Origin: Cognatundibacterium rivi
GTDB lineage: Bacteria; Pseudomonadota; Gammaproteobacteria; Burkholderiales; Burkholderiaceae_D
Length of the DNA: 64,000 bases
Direction of reading: 5' to 3'
Assembly: GCF_018139565.1 (NCBI RefSeq)
Contig: NZ_JAGSPK010000001.1
Span: 744,001-808,000, forward strand
A program made the translations under genes and the position numbers. How positions within the stretch are numbered: position 1 is the first letter of the stretch; each line of letters begins with the position of its first letter. Of this stretch, positions 19,671 to 28,154 are shown in pieces. The notes beneath the pieces were generated by a model that saw only the letters and a program-made list of their open reading frames with translations, searched no databases and had not been told where the DNA came from.

Positions 19671-20552
19671 TCAGGCGACGCCGTTCGCTTTCATCCATGC
19701 GACGCAACGGTTCCAGCCGTCTTTCGCATCGGCTTCCACGTAGCTGGCTCGATAATCTGCATGGAAAGCGTGGCCGGAATTTTCATAGATATTAAATGCA
19801 GAGTGACTATGACCTTGCGCCAGCGCCGCCTCCATTTTCTTGACTGATTCCACGCTGATGCCCGTGTCTTTCGCCCCGTACAAACCGAGTACCGGCGTTT
19901 TCAGACTGGCTGCGATATCCATAGGATGCTTAGGCGTGAGTGCGCTGGCCTCACCGCTCAGGCGGCCATACCAGGCCACACCGGCTTTGATAGCAGGGTT
20001 ATGCGCGGCATACATCCAGGTGATACGACCACCCCAGCAGAAGCCGGTGATACCCAGACGTTGCAGATCGCCGCCATTCTTGCCCGCCCAGGCAACAACC
20101 GCATCCAGATCACTCATGACTTGCGCATCCGGTACTTTGGAAATGACTTCCTTCATTAGTTCCGCAATCGACGCATATTTGCTGGCGTCACCCTGACGGA
20201 TAAAGAGTTCCGGCGCCAGCGCCAGATAACCCAGTTTTGCAAAGCGCCGCGCCACATCCGCGATATGCTCATGCACGCCGAATATTTCCGAGATCACCAG
20301 TATCACCGGCAGATTAGTTTTACCTTCCGGCTGCGCGTAGTAGAGCGGTACTTTCTGCCCTTGTATGTCGAGCGAAACCAAACCTGCGCTCAAGCCTTTG
20401 GTATCGGTTTTAATCACGCTTTGCGCAAACACCGGCAGTGCTGCTGCCGCAAAGCCGACGCCGACTGCTGTCTGAATAAAATTTCTGCGATTGATGCCTT
20501 CATCAACATCCGTATGCCCGATCAGGCTGCGGCAGTCTTGTTCAAGTTGCAT
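19671..20552 (-). CDS. Dienelactone hydrolase family protein, exported
   Basis: Alpha/beta hydrolase of the dienelactone hydrolase family. The catalytic residues are visible: Cys in GFCWGG, Asp in GLYGAKDTG and His in ENSGHAFHAD. The start at 20552 follows CGGAGATCACC. The N-terminus has NRRNFIQTAVGVGFAAAALPVFAQ, a twin-arginine-type signal, so the protein is probably periplasmic, unlike the cytoplasmic chlorocatechol enzymes. The natural substrate is unknown. No aromatic degradation genes adjoin it, which argues against a dedicated chlorocatechol role. Confidence 0.88.
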   Translation of the reverse strand: MQLEQDCRSLIGHTDVDEGINRRNFIQTAVGVGFAAAALPVFAQSVIKTDTKGLSAGLVSLDIQGQKVPLYYAQPEGKTNLPVILVISEIFGVHEHIADVARRFAKLGYLALAPELFIRQGDASKYASIAELMKEVISKVPDAQVMSDLDAVVAWAGKNGGDLQRLGITGFCWGGRITWMYAAHNPAIKAGVAWYGRLSGEASALTPKHPMDIAASLKTPVLGLYGAKDTGISVESVKKMEAALAQGHSHSAFNIYENSGHAFHADYRASYVEADAKDGWNRCVAWMKANGVA

Positions 20553-20769
20553 GGTGATCTCCGTTGGTTTTTGGTGGAAGCTGCAAACGGGTGAGCAGCT
20601 GCGCAAAAGATATTAACCTGAAAAGAAAAATTATTCTGAAGCCGCCGCGGTTACTGCAAGCACATCAATGAGTGCAGGCATATTTGGCGTTTAGGCACTT
20701 CAGAAGCACGCTATGACATCAGCGCGGCGTCGCATGATTGCTTATTGCGGCTTTGCCGTGTGCAAAGTG

Positions 20770-20825
20770 GCGGCTTTAACAAGGCAGCTTTAATACGGCA
20801 GCTTTAACAAGACATCTTTAACTAA
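20770..20825. repeat. Four tandem copies of a 14-bp unit upstream of lldP
   Basis: GCGGCTTTAACAAG, GCAGCTTTAATACG, GCAGCTTTAACAAG and ACATCTTTAACTAA follow one another without gaps. Copies 1 and 3 differ at one position; copy 4 is the most diverged. The block lies 155 bases before lldP. It could be an array of regulator sites or simple slippage. Confidence 0.7.
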
Positions 20826-20897
20826 AGCGCAATTCTGTTTTAAGGAACGTATCGAATTATTCAACAATAGTTGAAAATCATTTCATGTGTGCAGTGC

Positions 20898-20915
20898 GGA
20901 AACTGCGCAGTTTCC
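20898..20915. promoter_or_regulatory. Perfect 18-bp palindrome upstream of lldP
   Basis: GGAAACTGCGCAGTTTCC is fully self-complementary and lies 65 bases before the lldP ATG, a typical operator position. It could instead fold as a leader hairpin. Confidence 0.6.
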
Positions 20916-20927
20916 TGTCGTACTATC

Positions 20928-20941
20928 GCCGCTATAGCGGC
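20928..20941. promoter_or_regulatory. Second perfect palindrome upstream of lldP
   Basis: GCCGCTATAGCGGC is a 14-bp perfect palindrome, 13 bases from the first one and 39 bases before the lldP start. The central TATAG resembles part of a -10 box, so it may be a promoter-overlapping operator. Confidence 0.5.
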
Positions 20942-20979
20942 AATTGTCCGCAAGCGCTTTTAAAACAATGGAGATAGAA

Positions 20980-22677
20980 ATGGTCTGGAGTCAGGTTTAT
21001 GACCCGCTAGGCAATATATGGTTGTCCGCCCTCATGGCGGCGATACCTGTGGTTGTGATGCTGGGATGTATTGCATTTGGTCATATGAAGGCGCATTACG
21101 CTGCGGGTCTTGGTTTAGCGAGCGCGCTGGCAGTGTCGATTTTTGGTTTCGGTATGCCCGCCGGACTGGCATGGAATGCCGCCGGTTTTGGTGCGGCATT
21201 CGGCCTGCTGCCGATTGGCTGGATCGTGTTGAATATTATTTTCCTGCACCAGCTGACCATAGAAAACGGTTCATTTTCTGTATTGCAGGATAGCCTGACC
21301 GGTATTACCGATGATCGCCGCATACAGTTATTGCTGATCGCCTTCTGTTTCGGCGCTTTCTTTGAAGGCGCGGCAGGTTTTGGTACGCCAGTTGCTGTGA
21401 CAGCCGCGATCATGATCGGCCTGGGATTTTCCCCGTTGGCAGCATCGGGTCTGTGCCTGATCGCGAATACTGCGCCAGTGGCATACGGTGCGCTTGGCAC
21501 GCCGGTGATTGCGCTGGCGGCGGTGACTGGTATCGATCTGATGCAGTTGTCCGGCATGATCGGTCGCCAATTACCCTTATTTTCTTTGCTGGTGCCGTTC
21601 TGGCTGATCTGGGCATTTGCCGGTTTCCGCGGCATGCTGCAAATCTGGCCTGCGATTCTGGTCGCCGGTCTGAGCTTCGCGATTCCGCAATATCTGGTGT
21701 CGAACTTCCACGGCCCGTGGCTGGTGGACGTGGTCGCGGCGATTGTCTCTATGGTCAGCCTGATCCTGTTCCTGAAAGTCTGGAAACCGAAAAAAATCTG
21801 GACCTCGACCTCGCTCAAAGGTCATGAAACGGACTCCGGCGAACCTGATCTGGAAAGTGAAAAACCGCATGGTCATGAAGCCGATGTGGCGGCAGCGATT
21901 TTCAACAAACACGATACCCGCGCGCTGGTGCTGGCATGGATGCCGTGGGTGATCTTAACCACGCTGGTGTTTGTCTGGGGCGTTCCGGAATTCAAAAAAT
22001 GGGTCGATGGTATTTCTGTATTCAAGATTCCATTTACCGGTTTGCACAACATGGTCGAGAAGGTTGCACCGGTCGTCGCCAAGCCGCATAAAGAAGCAGC
22101 GGTATATACGCTGAACTGGCTGTCGGCTACGGGTTCCGGGATTTTCCTCGCGTCCGTGATCAGTGGTTTGCTGATGAAATACAAGTTGATTGATCTGGTC
22201 AAAATTTATTTCCGCACGATCTGGCTGGTACGTTATTCGCTGCTGACCATTGTGCTGATGCTGGCGCTCGGTTATCTGACACGCTACTCCGGCACCGATG
22301 CCACGCTGGGTCTGGTGTTCGCACATACCGGTGCTTTCTATCCTATCTTCGGCACCTTGCTCGGTTGGCTGGGTGTAGCGCTGACAGGTTCGGACACTGC
22401 TGCCAATGTGTTGTTTGGTGGTCTGCAAAAAACCACCGCAGAGCAACTCGGTTTAAGCCCTGTGCTGATGGCGGCGGCCAATAGTTCTGGTGGCGTAATG
22501 GGCAAGATGGTGGATGCGCAGAGTATCGTCGTCGCCAGTACGGCTACCCGCTGGTATGGGCATGAAGGCACGATTCTGCGCTTCGTGTTTTTCCACAGTC
22601 TTGCGCTGGCGGTGCTGGTTGGCTTCTTCGTGTTCATGCAAGCCTATGTTGCGCCATTCACCTCACTAGTACATTAA
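20980..22677 (+). CDS. lldP: L-lactate permease (LldP family)
   Basis: Inner-membrane lactate:proton symporter, possibly also importing glycolate. The 565 residues show about 12-14 membrane segments. Conserved blocks include FGAFFEGAAGFGTPVAVTAA near residue 125, APVAYGALGTPVIALA near 165 and LTGSDTAANVLFGGLQ near 470, all typical of the family. A hydrophilic loop near 285-315 is rich in charged residues. I chose ATG at 20980 because GGAG lies six bases before it; ATG at 20968 is also in frame. No lactate dehydrogenase genes are adjacent, so the gene stands alone behind an unusually palindrome-rich upstream region. Confidence 0.94.
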   Translation: MVWSQVYDPLGNIWLSALMAAIPVVVMLGCIAFGHMKAHYAAGLGLASALAVSIFGFGMPAGLAWNAAGFGAAFGLLPIGWIVLNIIFLHQLTIENGSFSVLQDSLTGITDDRRIQLLLIAFCFGAFFEGAAGFGTPVAVTAAIMIGLGFSPLAASGLCLIANTAPVAYGALGTPVIALAAVTGIDLMQLSGMIGRQLPLFSLLVPFWLIWAFAGFRGMLQIWPAILVAGLSFAIPQYLVSNFHGPWLVDVVAAIVSMVSLILFLKVWKPKKIWTSTSLKGHETDSGEPDLESEKPHGHEADVAAAIFNKHDTRALVLAWMPWVILTTLVFVWGVPEFKKWVDGISVFKIPFTGLHNMVEKVAPVVAKPHKEAAVYTLNWLSATGSGIFLASVISGLLMKYKLIDLVKIYFRTIWLVRYSLLTIVLMLALGYLTRYSGTDATLGLVFAHTGAFYPIFGTLLGWLGVALTGSDTAANVLFGGLQKTTAEQLGLSPVLMAAANSSGGVMGKMVDAQSIVVASTATRWYGHEGTILRFVFFHSLALAVLVGFFVFMQAYVAPFTSLVH

Positions 22678-22679
22678 TA

Positions 22680-22781
22680 GGACTCACGCAAAACCGCCCC
22701 AGCGGCGTTATGGCTCCTAGCCGTACTATTCGTACTGTCTTCGTCGCCATGCCTTGCCGGGGCAACTTTGCGTAACTCCTG
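22680..22781. mobile_element. MITE-like element with imperfect terminal inverted repeats
   Basis: The left end GGACTCACGCAAAACCGCCCC and the inverted right end CAGGAGTTACGCAAAGTTGCCCC match closely, bounding about 100 bases with no coding capacity. The interior has GTACTATTCGTAC symmetry. It begins three bases after the lldP stop. No obvious target-site duplication is visible, so its class is uncertain. Confidence 0.5.
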
Positions 22782-22789
22782 AGACGCAA

Positions 22790-22818
22790 CAAAAAACACA
22801 GGGGCGATTGCCCCCTGT
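22790..22818 (-). terminator. Second terminator for the metallo-hydrolase gene
   Basis: Read on the minus strand, ACAGGGG pairs with CCCCTGT and is followed by a T run (A run at 22790-22796). It backs up the terminator at 22825-22868. Confidence 0.7.
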
Positions 22819-22824
22819 TGTATG

Positions 22825-22868
22825 AAAAAAATCCCTGCCACAGCGCGCTGTGAGCAGGGATTTTTTTT
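22825..22868. terminator. Bidirectional terminator between lldP and the metallo-hydrolase
   Basis: ATCCCTGC (22831-22838) pairs with GCAGGGAT (22854-22861). The loop contains a further ACAGC/GCTGT pairing. A and T runs flank the stem, and it touches the stop of the minus-strand gene. Confidence 0.9.
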
Positions 22869-24289
22869 CAGTGCGTCGCTGTTTTTTGTGGATGGCAATA
22901 CGGAGCCAGATCGATGCTGTCGGCCGTCTGTGGCAGGCTGACTTCACCAGTTGGCAGCAGGCGCGCAAAGCTGCGCATGACTTCTTCTTCACCATGCACC
23001 AGAAACGTATGCTTGGCATGCGTATGCTGATGCCAGGCGAGTAATTCATCACGGTCGGCATGCGCTGAAAAACCGTTGATGGTATGAATGCCAGCCCTGA
23101 CGGCGATCTCTTCTCCAAGCACACGCACTGTACGCGCGCCGTCGATAATCTCCCGTGCCAGCGTTCCTTTCGCGGCAAAACCGACGAACACGATGCTGGC
23201 GTTTTGCCGCCATAAATGATGCTTCAGATGATGCTGGATACGGCCGCCGGTACACATGCCTGCGCCCGCCATAATCACCGCGCCGCCGGAAAAACGATTG
23301 ATCGCCATGCTGTCCGCCACATCCCGCGTGAAATGCAGGCCGGGCAAATCAAACGGATCATGCGCATTGCTGAACATCGCTGCCGTTTCGGCGTCATAAC
23401 AACCGGTGTGCTGGCGGAAAATATCTGTCGCCGAGATCGCCATCGGCGAATCCAGAAACACCTGCATCGAACGCGGCAAACGATGCTGCTGCACACCTTC
23501 GCGCAGGTAATACAGCAACTCTTGCGCACGTTCCAGCGCAAAGGTCGGAATCACGACATTGCCACCGTGGCGGAAGGTGTCGGTAATGACCTGATACAGT
23601 TCCTCGATCGACAGATCCAGCGGCTTATGCAGACGATCGCCATACGTGGTTTCCATCACCACCACATCGGCTTTCGGCGGCGTTGTCGGGTTGCGCAGCA
23701 GCTTTCTGCCATTGCTGCCGATATCGCCGGAAAAAACGAGGCGGCATTTTTTGCCGTCTTCCGTCAGATTCAGCACGACGGAGGAAGAGCCCAGAATATG
23801 GCCTGCATCGATAAACGTGGCGGTGATGCCGGGCGCGATTAACAGTTCCTGATCGTAATGCACCGTCTGGTTAAAGTGATCCAGCATATGCAACACATCA
23901 TGCGTGTTGTACAGCGCTTCGGTGCGTTTGTCTTCACCGCGCCGCGCACTTTTCTTGTTCTGATATTCGGCTTCCGATTCCTGCAGATGCGCCGAATCGA
24001 GCAGCACGATACGCGCCAGATCGCGGGTCGCTGCAGTGGCGATGATATTGCCACGGAAGCCGCGCCGCACCAGCAAAGGCAGGCGCCCGCAATGATCCAG
24101 ATGCGCATGCGTCAGCAATACATAATCGATCGACGCCGCATCGAAGCCAAAGGCCTCGGCATTTTCTTCATTCAGATTACGGCTGCCCTGATACATGCCG
24201 CAGTCAATCAGTATGCGCACACCATCGCATTCCAGCAAATGGCAGGAACCGGTCACACCAAGATCGGCACCATGAAATGAAAGTTTCAA
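22868..24289 (-). CDS. MBL-fold metallo-hydrolase with beta-CASP domain (CPSF73-like)
   Basis: Zinc-dependent nuclease-type hydrolase related to eukaryotic CPSF73/Ysh1 and bacterial RNase J-like proteins, expected to act on RNA in the cytoplasm. The 473 residues contain the metallo-beta-lactamase motif THAHLDHCGRLP near residue 60, an upstream Asp (LIDCGMYQGSRN), GHILGSS, SGDIGSNGR, and the beta-CASP motifs PTFALERAQELLYYL, AGAGMCTGGRI and NGFSAHADRDELL with the terminal RNA-specificity motif LVHGEEE. The start is TTG at 24289, supported by AGGAAATTCAA upstream. The bacterial substrate is not known to me. Confidence 0.9.
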   Translation of the reverse strand: MKLSFHGADLGVTGSCHLLECDGVRILIDCGMYQGSRNLNEENAEAFGFDAASIDYVLLTHAHLDHCGRLPLLVRRGFRGNIIATAATRDLARIVLLDSAHLQESEAEYQNKKSARRGEDKRTEALYNTHDVLHMLDHFNQTVHYDQELLIAPGITATFIDAGHILGSSSVVLNLTEDGKKCRLVFSGDIGSNGRKLLRNPTTPPKADVVVMETTYGDRLHKPLDLSIEELYQVITDTFRHGGNVVIPTFALERAQELLYYLREGVQQHRLPRSMQVFLDSPMAISATDIFRQHTGCYDAETAAMFSNAHDPFDLPGLHFTRDVADSMAINRFSGGAVIMAGAGMCTGGRIQHHLKHHLWRQNASIVFVGFAAKGTLAREIIDGARTVRVLGEEIAVRAGIHTINGFSAHADRDELLAWHQHTHAKHTFLVHGEEEVMRSFARLLPTGEVSLPQTADSIDLAPYCHPQKTATH

Positions 24290-24517
24290 TTGAATTTCCT
24301 CACTGAATAATCAGGGCATTATGCTTACCGCTGCGCCGCCCGAGGCATCAAGTATAGCCAGAGTGATGCCATACAGATAGCATTCGCCGTACCATCATCG
24401 GCGAATGGCGCAATGAATGCACGCATGCTGAGACAGCGCAAACTTCATGCGTCGCCTGATCCGCTTTCGCGTTGAGGATGGTTGCGGCTTTTGGGCGCTG
24501 CATACTCAGAAAACAGG

Positions 24518-24604
24518 ATACTCCCCCCATATTTCATGAAAAACGCCATTATCTCAGCAAGAATAAAGGGGCTTAAAACATACTGGGGGGAGTATATATT
24601 GGGC
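24518..24604. repeat. Dispersed intergenic repeat, copy 2, paired motif
   Basis: ATACTCCCCCC (24518-24528) is an exact inverted match to GGGGGGAGTAT (24585-24595), part of the full motif ATACTGGGGGGAGTAT at 24580-24595. The bases between share the layout of copy 1 at 7.3 kb. The repeat occupies the middle of a 500-base gap (24290-24786) between the metallo-hydrolase and the next gene. I see no gene in the rest of that gap. Confidence 0.75.
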
Positions 24605-24786
24605 TGTTTGAGGGATTTATGACGCTGGATGCAGTGATGAGGCGAACAGCGAGAAACTTTGGTGTTGCTGGCTTGCCCGTAAATGGAAAATATCAGGCTT
24701 TGGGATGGTCGGAATAGTGTGGCTAATTTTACATTGGTATGTTAATTTTGATTTCTTTCACTAAAACCAAGTTAGACATTTAGTAT

Positions 24787-25533
24787 ATGAGCAATGAGAA
24801 AGATTCTCTGAAATTAATTGGCGTAGCGGCATCTCTTGCGACATTGTCTGTTCCATTTCTCTACATTTTTGGCTATGCATATGATCAAGGCTATCTACAT
24901 GGTTACGGCATAAGCAACGAATTTTTCGCAAGGTCAATTCAGGAATATCTTGTCTTGTCGTTTTACGCTTTGTTGTGGATAGCTATTAGCGTCATCGATT
25001 TTGCAACCAAAAACCAAGGCCTATTTTGGGGAATTGGGACATGTGTTTTCATTACAGGTGTAGCAATTAGATTTGTAACACTGCACCACTTTGATAAGCG
25101 ACTGAAGGATTTTGCGACAGCATGTAAGCAGCGCCGTATATTCGACTACATTTTCCTTCCTTTAATTACTGCTTTGATCACCACATCCGCACCATTTTTC
25201 TTAATTGTACTTATTGCTGCGGTCTTGTTGATACCAACCATGGCTTATTTTAAAGGGGAAAACGTTGCGAGAGAGCAAATTCTAAAAGCAAAGGTTTGTT
25301 CCTCCGATTCAATTCTCAGTGGCGATTGTGTATATCTCGTGGAGAATAAAAAGCCCATAGCTTATGGAATATTTGTAGCGCGTAGTTCAACGCATCTTGC
25401 GCTCTTCAATAATGGGAAAACATCAATATTTCCATTGAAGGAACAGATCGTCGAAGTTGTACCGAAAAATTTAGTGCCTAAACCTACGCCTGAGAGGATA
25501 CAACGCGAGAAATCCGCTTCCCCTTTACCTTAA
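24787..25533 (+). CDS. Hypothetical membrane protein
   Basis: I do not recognise this 248-residue protein. It has about four likely membrane segments: residues 10-30, 52-70, 78-97 and 118-150, the last probably two helices. A C-terminal soluble domain from about 165 may be a small beta fold (DCVYLVENKKPIAYGIFVARSSTHLALF...TSIFPLKEQIVEVVP). The coding sequence is visibly more AT-rich than its neighbours and lies beside the repeat at 24.5 kb, which suggests transfer. No ribosome binding site stands out before the ATG. It ends at a strong bidirectional terminator. Confidence 0.7.
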   Translation: MSNEKDSLKLIGVAASLATLSVPFLYIFGYAYDQGYLHGYGISNEFFARSIQEYLVLSFYALLWIAISVIDFATKNQGLFWGIGTCVFITGVAIRFVTLHHFDKRLKDFATACKQRRIFDYIFLPLITALITTSAPFFLIVLIAAVLLIPTMAYFKGENVAREQILKAKVCSSDSILSGDCVYLVENKKPIAYGIFVARSSTHLALFNNGKTSIFPLKEQIVEVVPKNLVPKPTPERIQREKSASPLP

Positions 25534-25546
25534 ATTTTGATTTAAT

Positions 25547-25588
25547 AAAAAATCCCCGACAAATCAGACGATCTGTCGGGGATTTTTT
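25547..25588. terminator. Bidirectional terminator
   Basis: AAAAAATCCCCGACA (25547-25561) pairs with TGTCGGGGATTTTTT (25574-25588). It serves the hypothetical membrane protein gene and the convergent cdd. Confidence 0.93.
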
Positions 25589-25601
25589 ATTGGGTAAAAA
25601 C

Positions 25602-26012
<411 letters not shown>

Positions 26013-26013
26013 T

Positions 26014-26040
26014 TAAAAAGGCACGCCGGTCAGCATGCCT
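26014..26040 (-). terminator. Weak terminator or attenuator before cdd
   Basis: On the minus strand, AGGCATGC pairs with GCGTGCCT (one G-T pair) and is followed by TTTTT, immediately before the cdd ribosome binding site. It may reduce read-through from the upstream genes into cdd. Confidence 0.45.
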
Positions 26041-26133
26041 CTTCGTTATTCATGTTCATCCCTTATATCTGCTGCGCTTATTTGCTGCCTTTCAGCGCAT
26101 TGTTGCCCTGAAAGGCGCAGCGGTATTGGGAGA

Positions 26134-26973
26134 TTATTTTTTGACGCCCAGTTCGCGCAAACGTTCCTGCAGATAGCTGCCGGATGTATGACGTTCAGAC
26201 AGCACGACATCCGGACGCGGATGCAGGAACAGTGGCAATGAAATACGGGATTTCTTCGCTTCTTCGCCAGTCGGATTCAGCACGCGGTGAATGGTCGAAG
26301 GGTAATATCCTTGCGAGGCTTCATCGAGCATGTCACCGATATTAACGATCAGCATGCCAAAGTCGCACGGCACATCGTGCCACGCATTGTCTTTGCCCAA
26401 TACCTGCAAACCGGCCTGGGTGGCGGCTGGCAGCACGGTCAGCAGATTGATGTCGCCATGCGCTGCTGCCCGCACTGCATCCGGCTCTTCATCGCCGGTC
26501 AGCGGTGGATAGTGCAACACGCGCAGCAGGGTCAGATCGCTGTCAGTGATCATGTCAGACAAGGGCATCGAATATTTGGCCTTGATGTCTGCCGGTGTGT
26601 GATCTTCTACCCATTGCAGCAATTCAGTGGCGAGTTTGTTGCCGTGTTCGTAGTATTCCAGCGCCGCCTTGGAGACTTCGGACGGATATTGTCCCCATGG
26701 GTAAACGTGGTAAAACTCTTTCAGATCGCGCTTGGCATAACCTTTGGCGGTTTCGGAAATTTTCGGCGAAAAATAGCCGTCCATTTTTTCCGTAAACGCG
26801 TATTTGTTTTTCGCATCGGTCTGGAAAAACTCGTACCATTCCTGATAAATGGTGTTGAGCAGATTTTGCGATAAAGGATGATTGGTCAGTACGCCAAAGC
26901 CGGTGTTGTGCAGGCTTTCGGTGAATTTTCTTGCCGCATCCGGATCACGGTAATCAACTGGTTGTATCAGCAT
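26134..26973 (-). CDS. 2-oxoglutarate/Fe(II)-dependent oxygenase, isopenicillin-N-synthase-like
   Basis: Non-heme iron oxygenase that would couple 2-oxoglutarate decarboxylation to substrate hydroxylation. The 279 residues include the N-terminal DIOX_N-type region (NTGFGVLTNHPL), the iron ligands of HGDINLLTVL (HxD) and the distal His of IHRVLNPTG, and the 2-oxoglutarate motif SRISLPLF (RxS). ATG at 26973 follows AAGGGGAACCGTC. It starts 11 bases after the nucleoside hydrolase stop and precedes cdd. Context suggests a nucleoside or base as substrate; thymine dioxygenase belongs to this superfamily, but the true reaction is unknown. Confidence 0.88.
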   Translation of the reverse strand: MLIQPVDYRDPDAARKFTESLHNTGFGVLTNHPLSQNLLNTIYQEWYEFFQTDAKNKYAFTEKMDGYFSPKISETAKGYAKRDLKEFYHVYPWGQYPSEVSKAALEYYEHGNKLATELLQWVEDHTPADIKAKYSMPLSDMITDSDLTLLRVLHYPPLTGDEEPDAVRAAAHGDINLLTVLPAATQAGLQVLGKDNAWHDVPCDFGMLIVNIGDMLDEASQGYYPSTIHRVLNPTGEEAKKSRISLPLFLHPRPDVVLSERHTSGSYLQERLRELGVKK

Positions 26974-26984
26974 GACGGTTCCCC

Positions 26985-27977
26985 TTATTTTGCCAGTGCT
27001 GGTTTCAGCCAATCGCCGGACAAGGTCTGGTCGATCAGCTTAGCGCAGGCTTCGGCATCCACTTTCATGCAGACGCGGGTTTCTGGTTTGCTGGCTTCCC
27101 AGCCTGCTTGCGGGTAAGGAATCGCCAGTTTCGCCATCATGGTCTGACCATTGCCTATGCCTTCTTTGGCAACGCGCACACGACCGTTTTGTGTTTCAAA
27201 GATTTCCGGTGCGACCAGCCAGACAAATGCCAGCACATCGTGACCGTAGCAAGCGTGGCCGAGGTCAGGACGTATGCTTTGGTAGAAATTCGCGTAGAAA
27301 TTCACTGCGTGCGACAGAGTATCCATCGCTACGTGTTTGTGTTGTCCAGCCAGACGCGCAAAGAAGCTCGATGGCAAGACCACGCGGTGGGTCACATCCA
27401 GACCAACCATGGTCAGATCCCAGCCTGCAGTAAAGACCAGATCGGCGGCATCCGGATCATTCCAGACATTCGCTTCTGCGACTGGTGAGACATTGCCCGG
27501 CTCATCAACCGCACCAGCCATCAGCACGACTTTTTTCAGCAGCTTAGGCAGTTGTGGTTCCATTTTCAGTGCCAGACCCAGATTGCCCAGCGGGCCAACT
27601 GCAACCAGTGTGATTTCACCCGGATGCTGACGCGCCATCTTGACGATGAATTCCGCCGCGCTTTCTACTTCAGCCTGACCGCCAACTTCGATACGGGAAG
27701 GCAGATTGCCGAGGCCGTCTGCGCCGTGGATGAAGTCGGGCGGCGTACCTGCTGCTTTCGCGAATGGCACATTGACGCCTTGCGCCACTGGGATAGCACG
27801 GCCCGCGATACGGGTCAGGTACAGCGCATTGATGGTCGCTTGTTCGACATAGACATTGCCGAAGGTAGTGGTGATACCGACTACATCGATATCAGGATGG
27901 GCCAGCGCGAAATACAAGGCCATTGCGTCATCAACGCCAGGGTCCGTATCGAAAATGACTTTATGTTTTGCTTGCAT
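26985..27977 (-). CDS. Inosine-uridine-type nucleoside hydrolase
   Basis: Calcium-dependent N-ribohydrolase that splits ribonucleosides to base plus ribose. The 330 residues start with the signature KVIFDTDPGVDDAMALYFAL, which holds the calcium-binding aspartates, and include VGPLGNLGLAL and NVWNDPDAADLVF. The sequence does not allow a firm choice between purine and pyrimidine preference. It follows the ABC permeases and precedes the oxygenase on the same strand. The released ribose would be used by the ribokinase encoded upstream. Confidence 0.94.
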   Translation of the reverse strand: MQAKHKVIFDTDPGVDDAMALYFALAHPDIDVVGITTTFGNVYVEQATINALYLTRIAGRAIPVAQGVNVPFAKAAGTPPDFIHGADGLGNLPSRIEVGGQAEVESAAEFIVKMARQHPGEITLVAVGPLGNLGLALKMEPQLPKLLKKVVLMAGAVDEPGNVSPVAEANVWNDPDAADLVFTAGWDLTMVGLDVTHRVVLPSSFFARLAGQHKHVAMDTLSHAVNFYANFYQSIRPDLGHACYGHDVLAFVWLVAPEIFETQNGRVRVAKEGIGNGQTMMAKLAIPYPQAGWEASKPETRVCMKVDAEACAKLIDQTLSGDWLKPALAK

Positions 27978-28099
27978 GAAAATACTCCAAGAAATAACTT
28001 CAACTGGCCATTGAACAGAACCCAGTTTGAAGCAATTTGTTGTGTTTGACCTGGTTCAAGGAGGCCGTTATTAACGTTGTCGATTTAAAAAATAAATCA

Positions 28100-28138
28100 C
28101 CGGCAGCCAGTACGGGACTAGCCCGTAAGGACGACCGG
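28100..28138. other. Hairpin between permease and nucleoside hydrolase genes
   Basis: TACGGG (28111-28116) pairs with CCCGTA (28122-28127), with outer CCGG/CCGG pairing across a symmetric internal loop. It lies just past the permease stop. There is no good T run, so it is more likely an mRNA processing or stabilising element than a terminator. Confidence 0.4.
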
Positions 28139-28154
28139 CAGGTTTTATAGTCTT

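Noticed and set aside
27978..28154. Possible purine riboswitch between permease and nucleoside hydrolase genes
   Set aside because: I looked for the three-way-junction core and conserved loop sequences and did not find them; only a simple hairpin is present.
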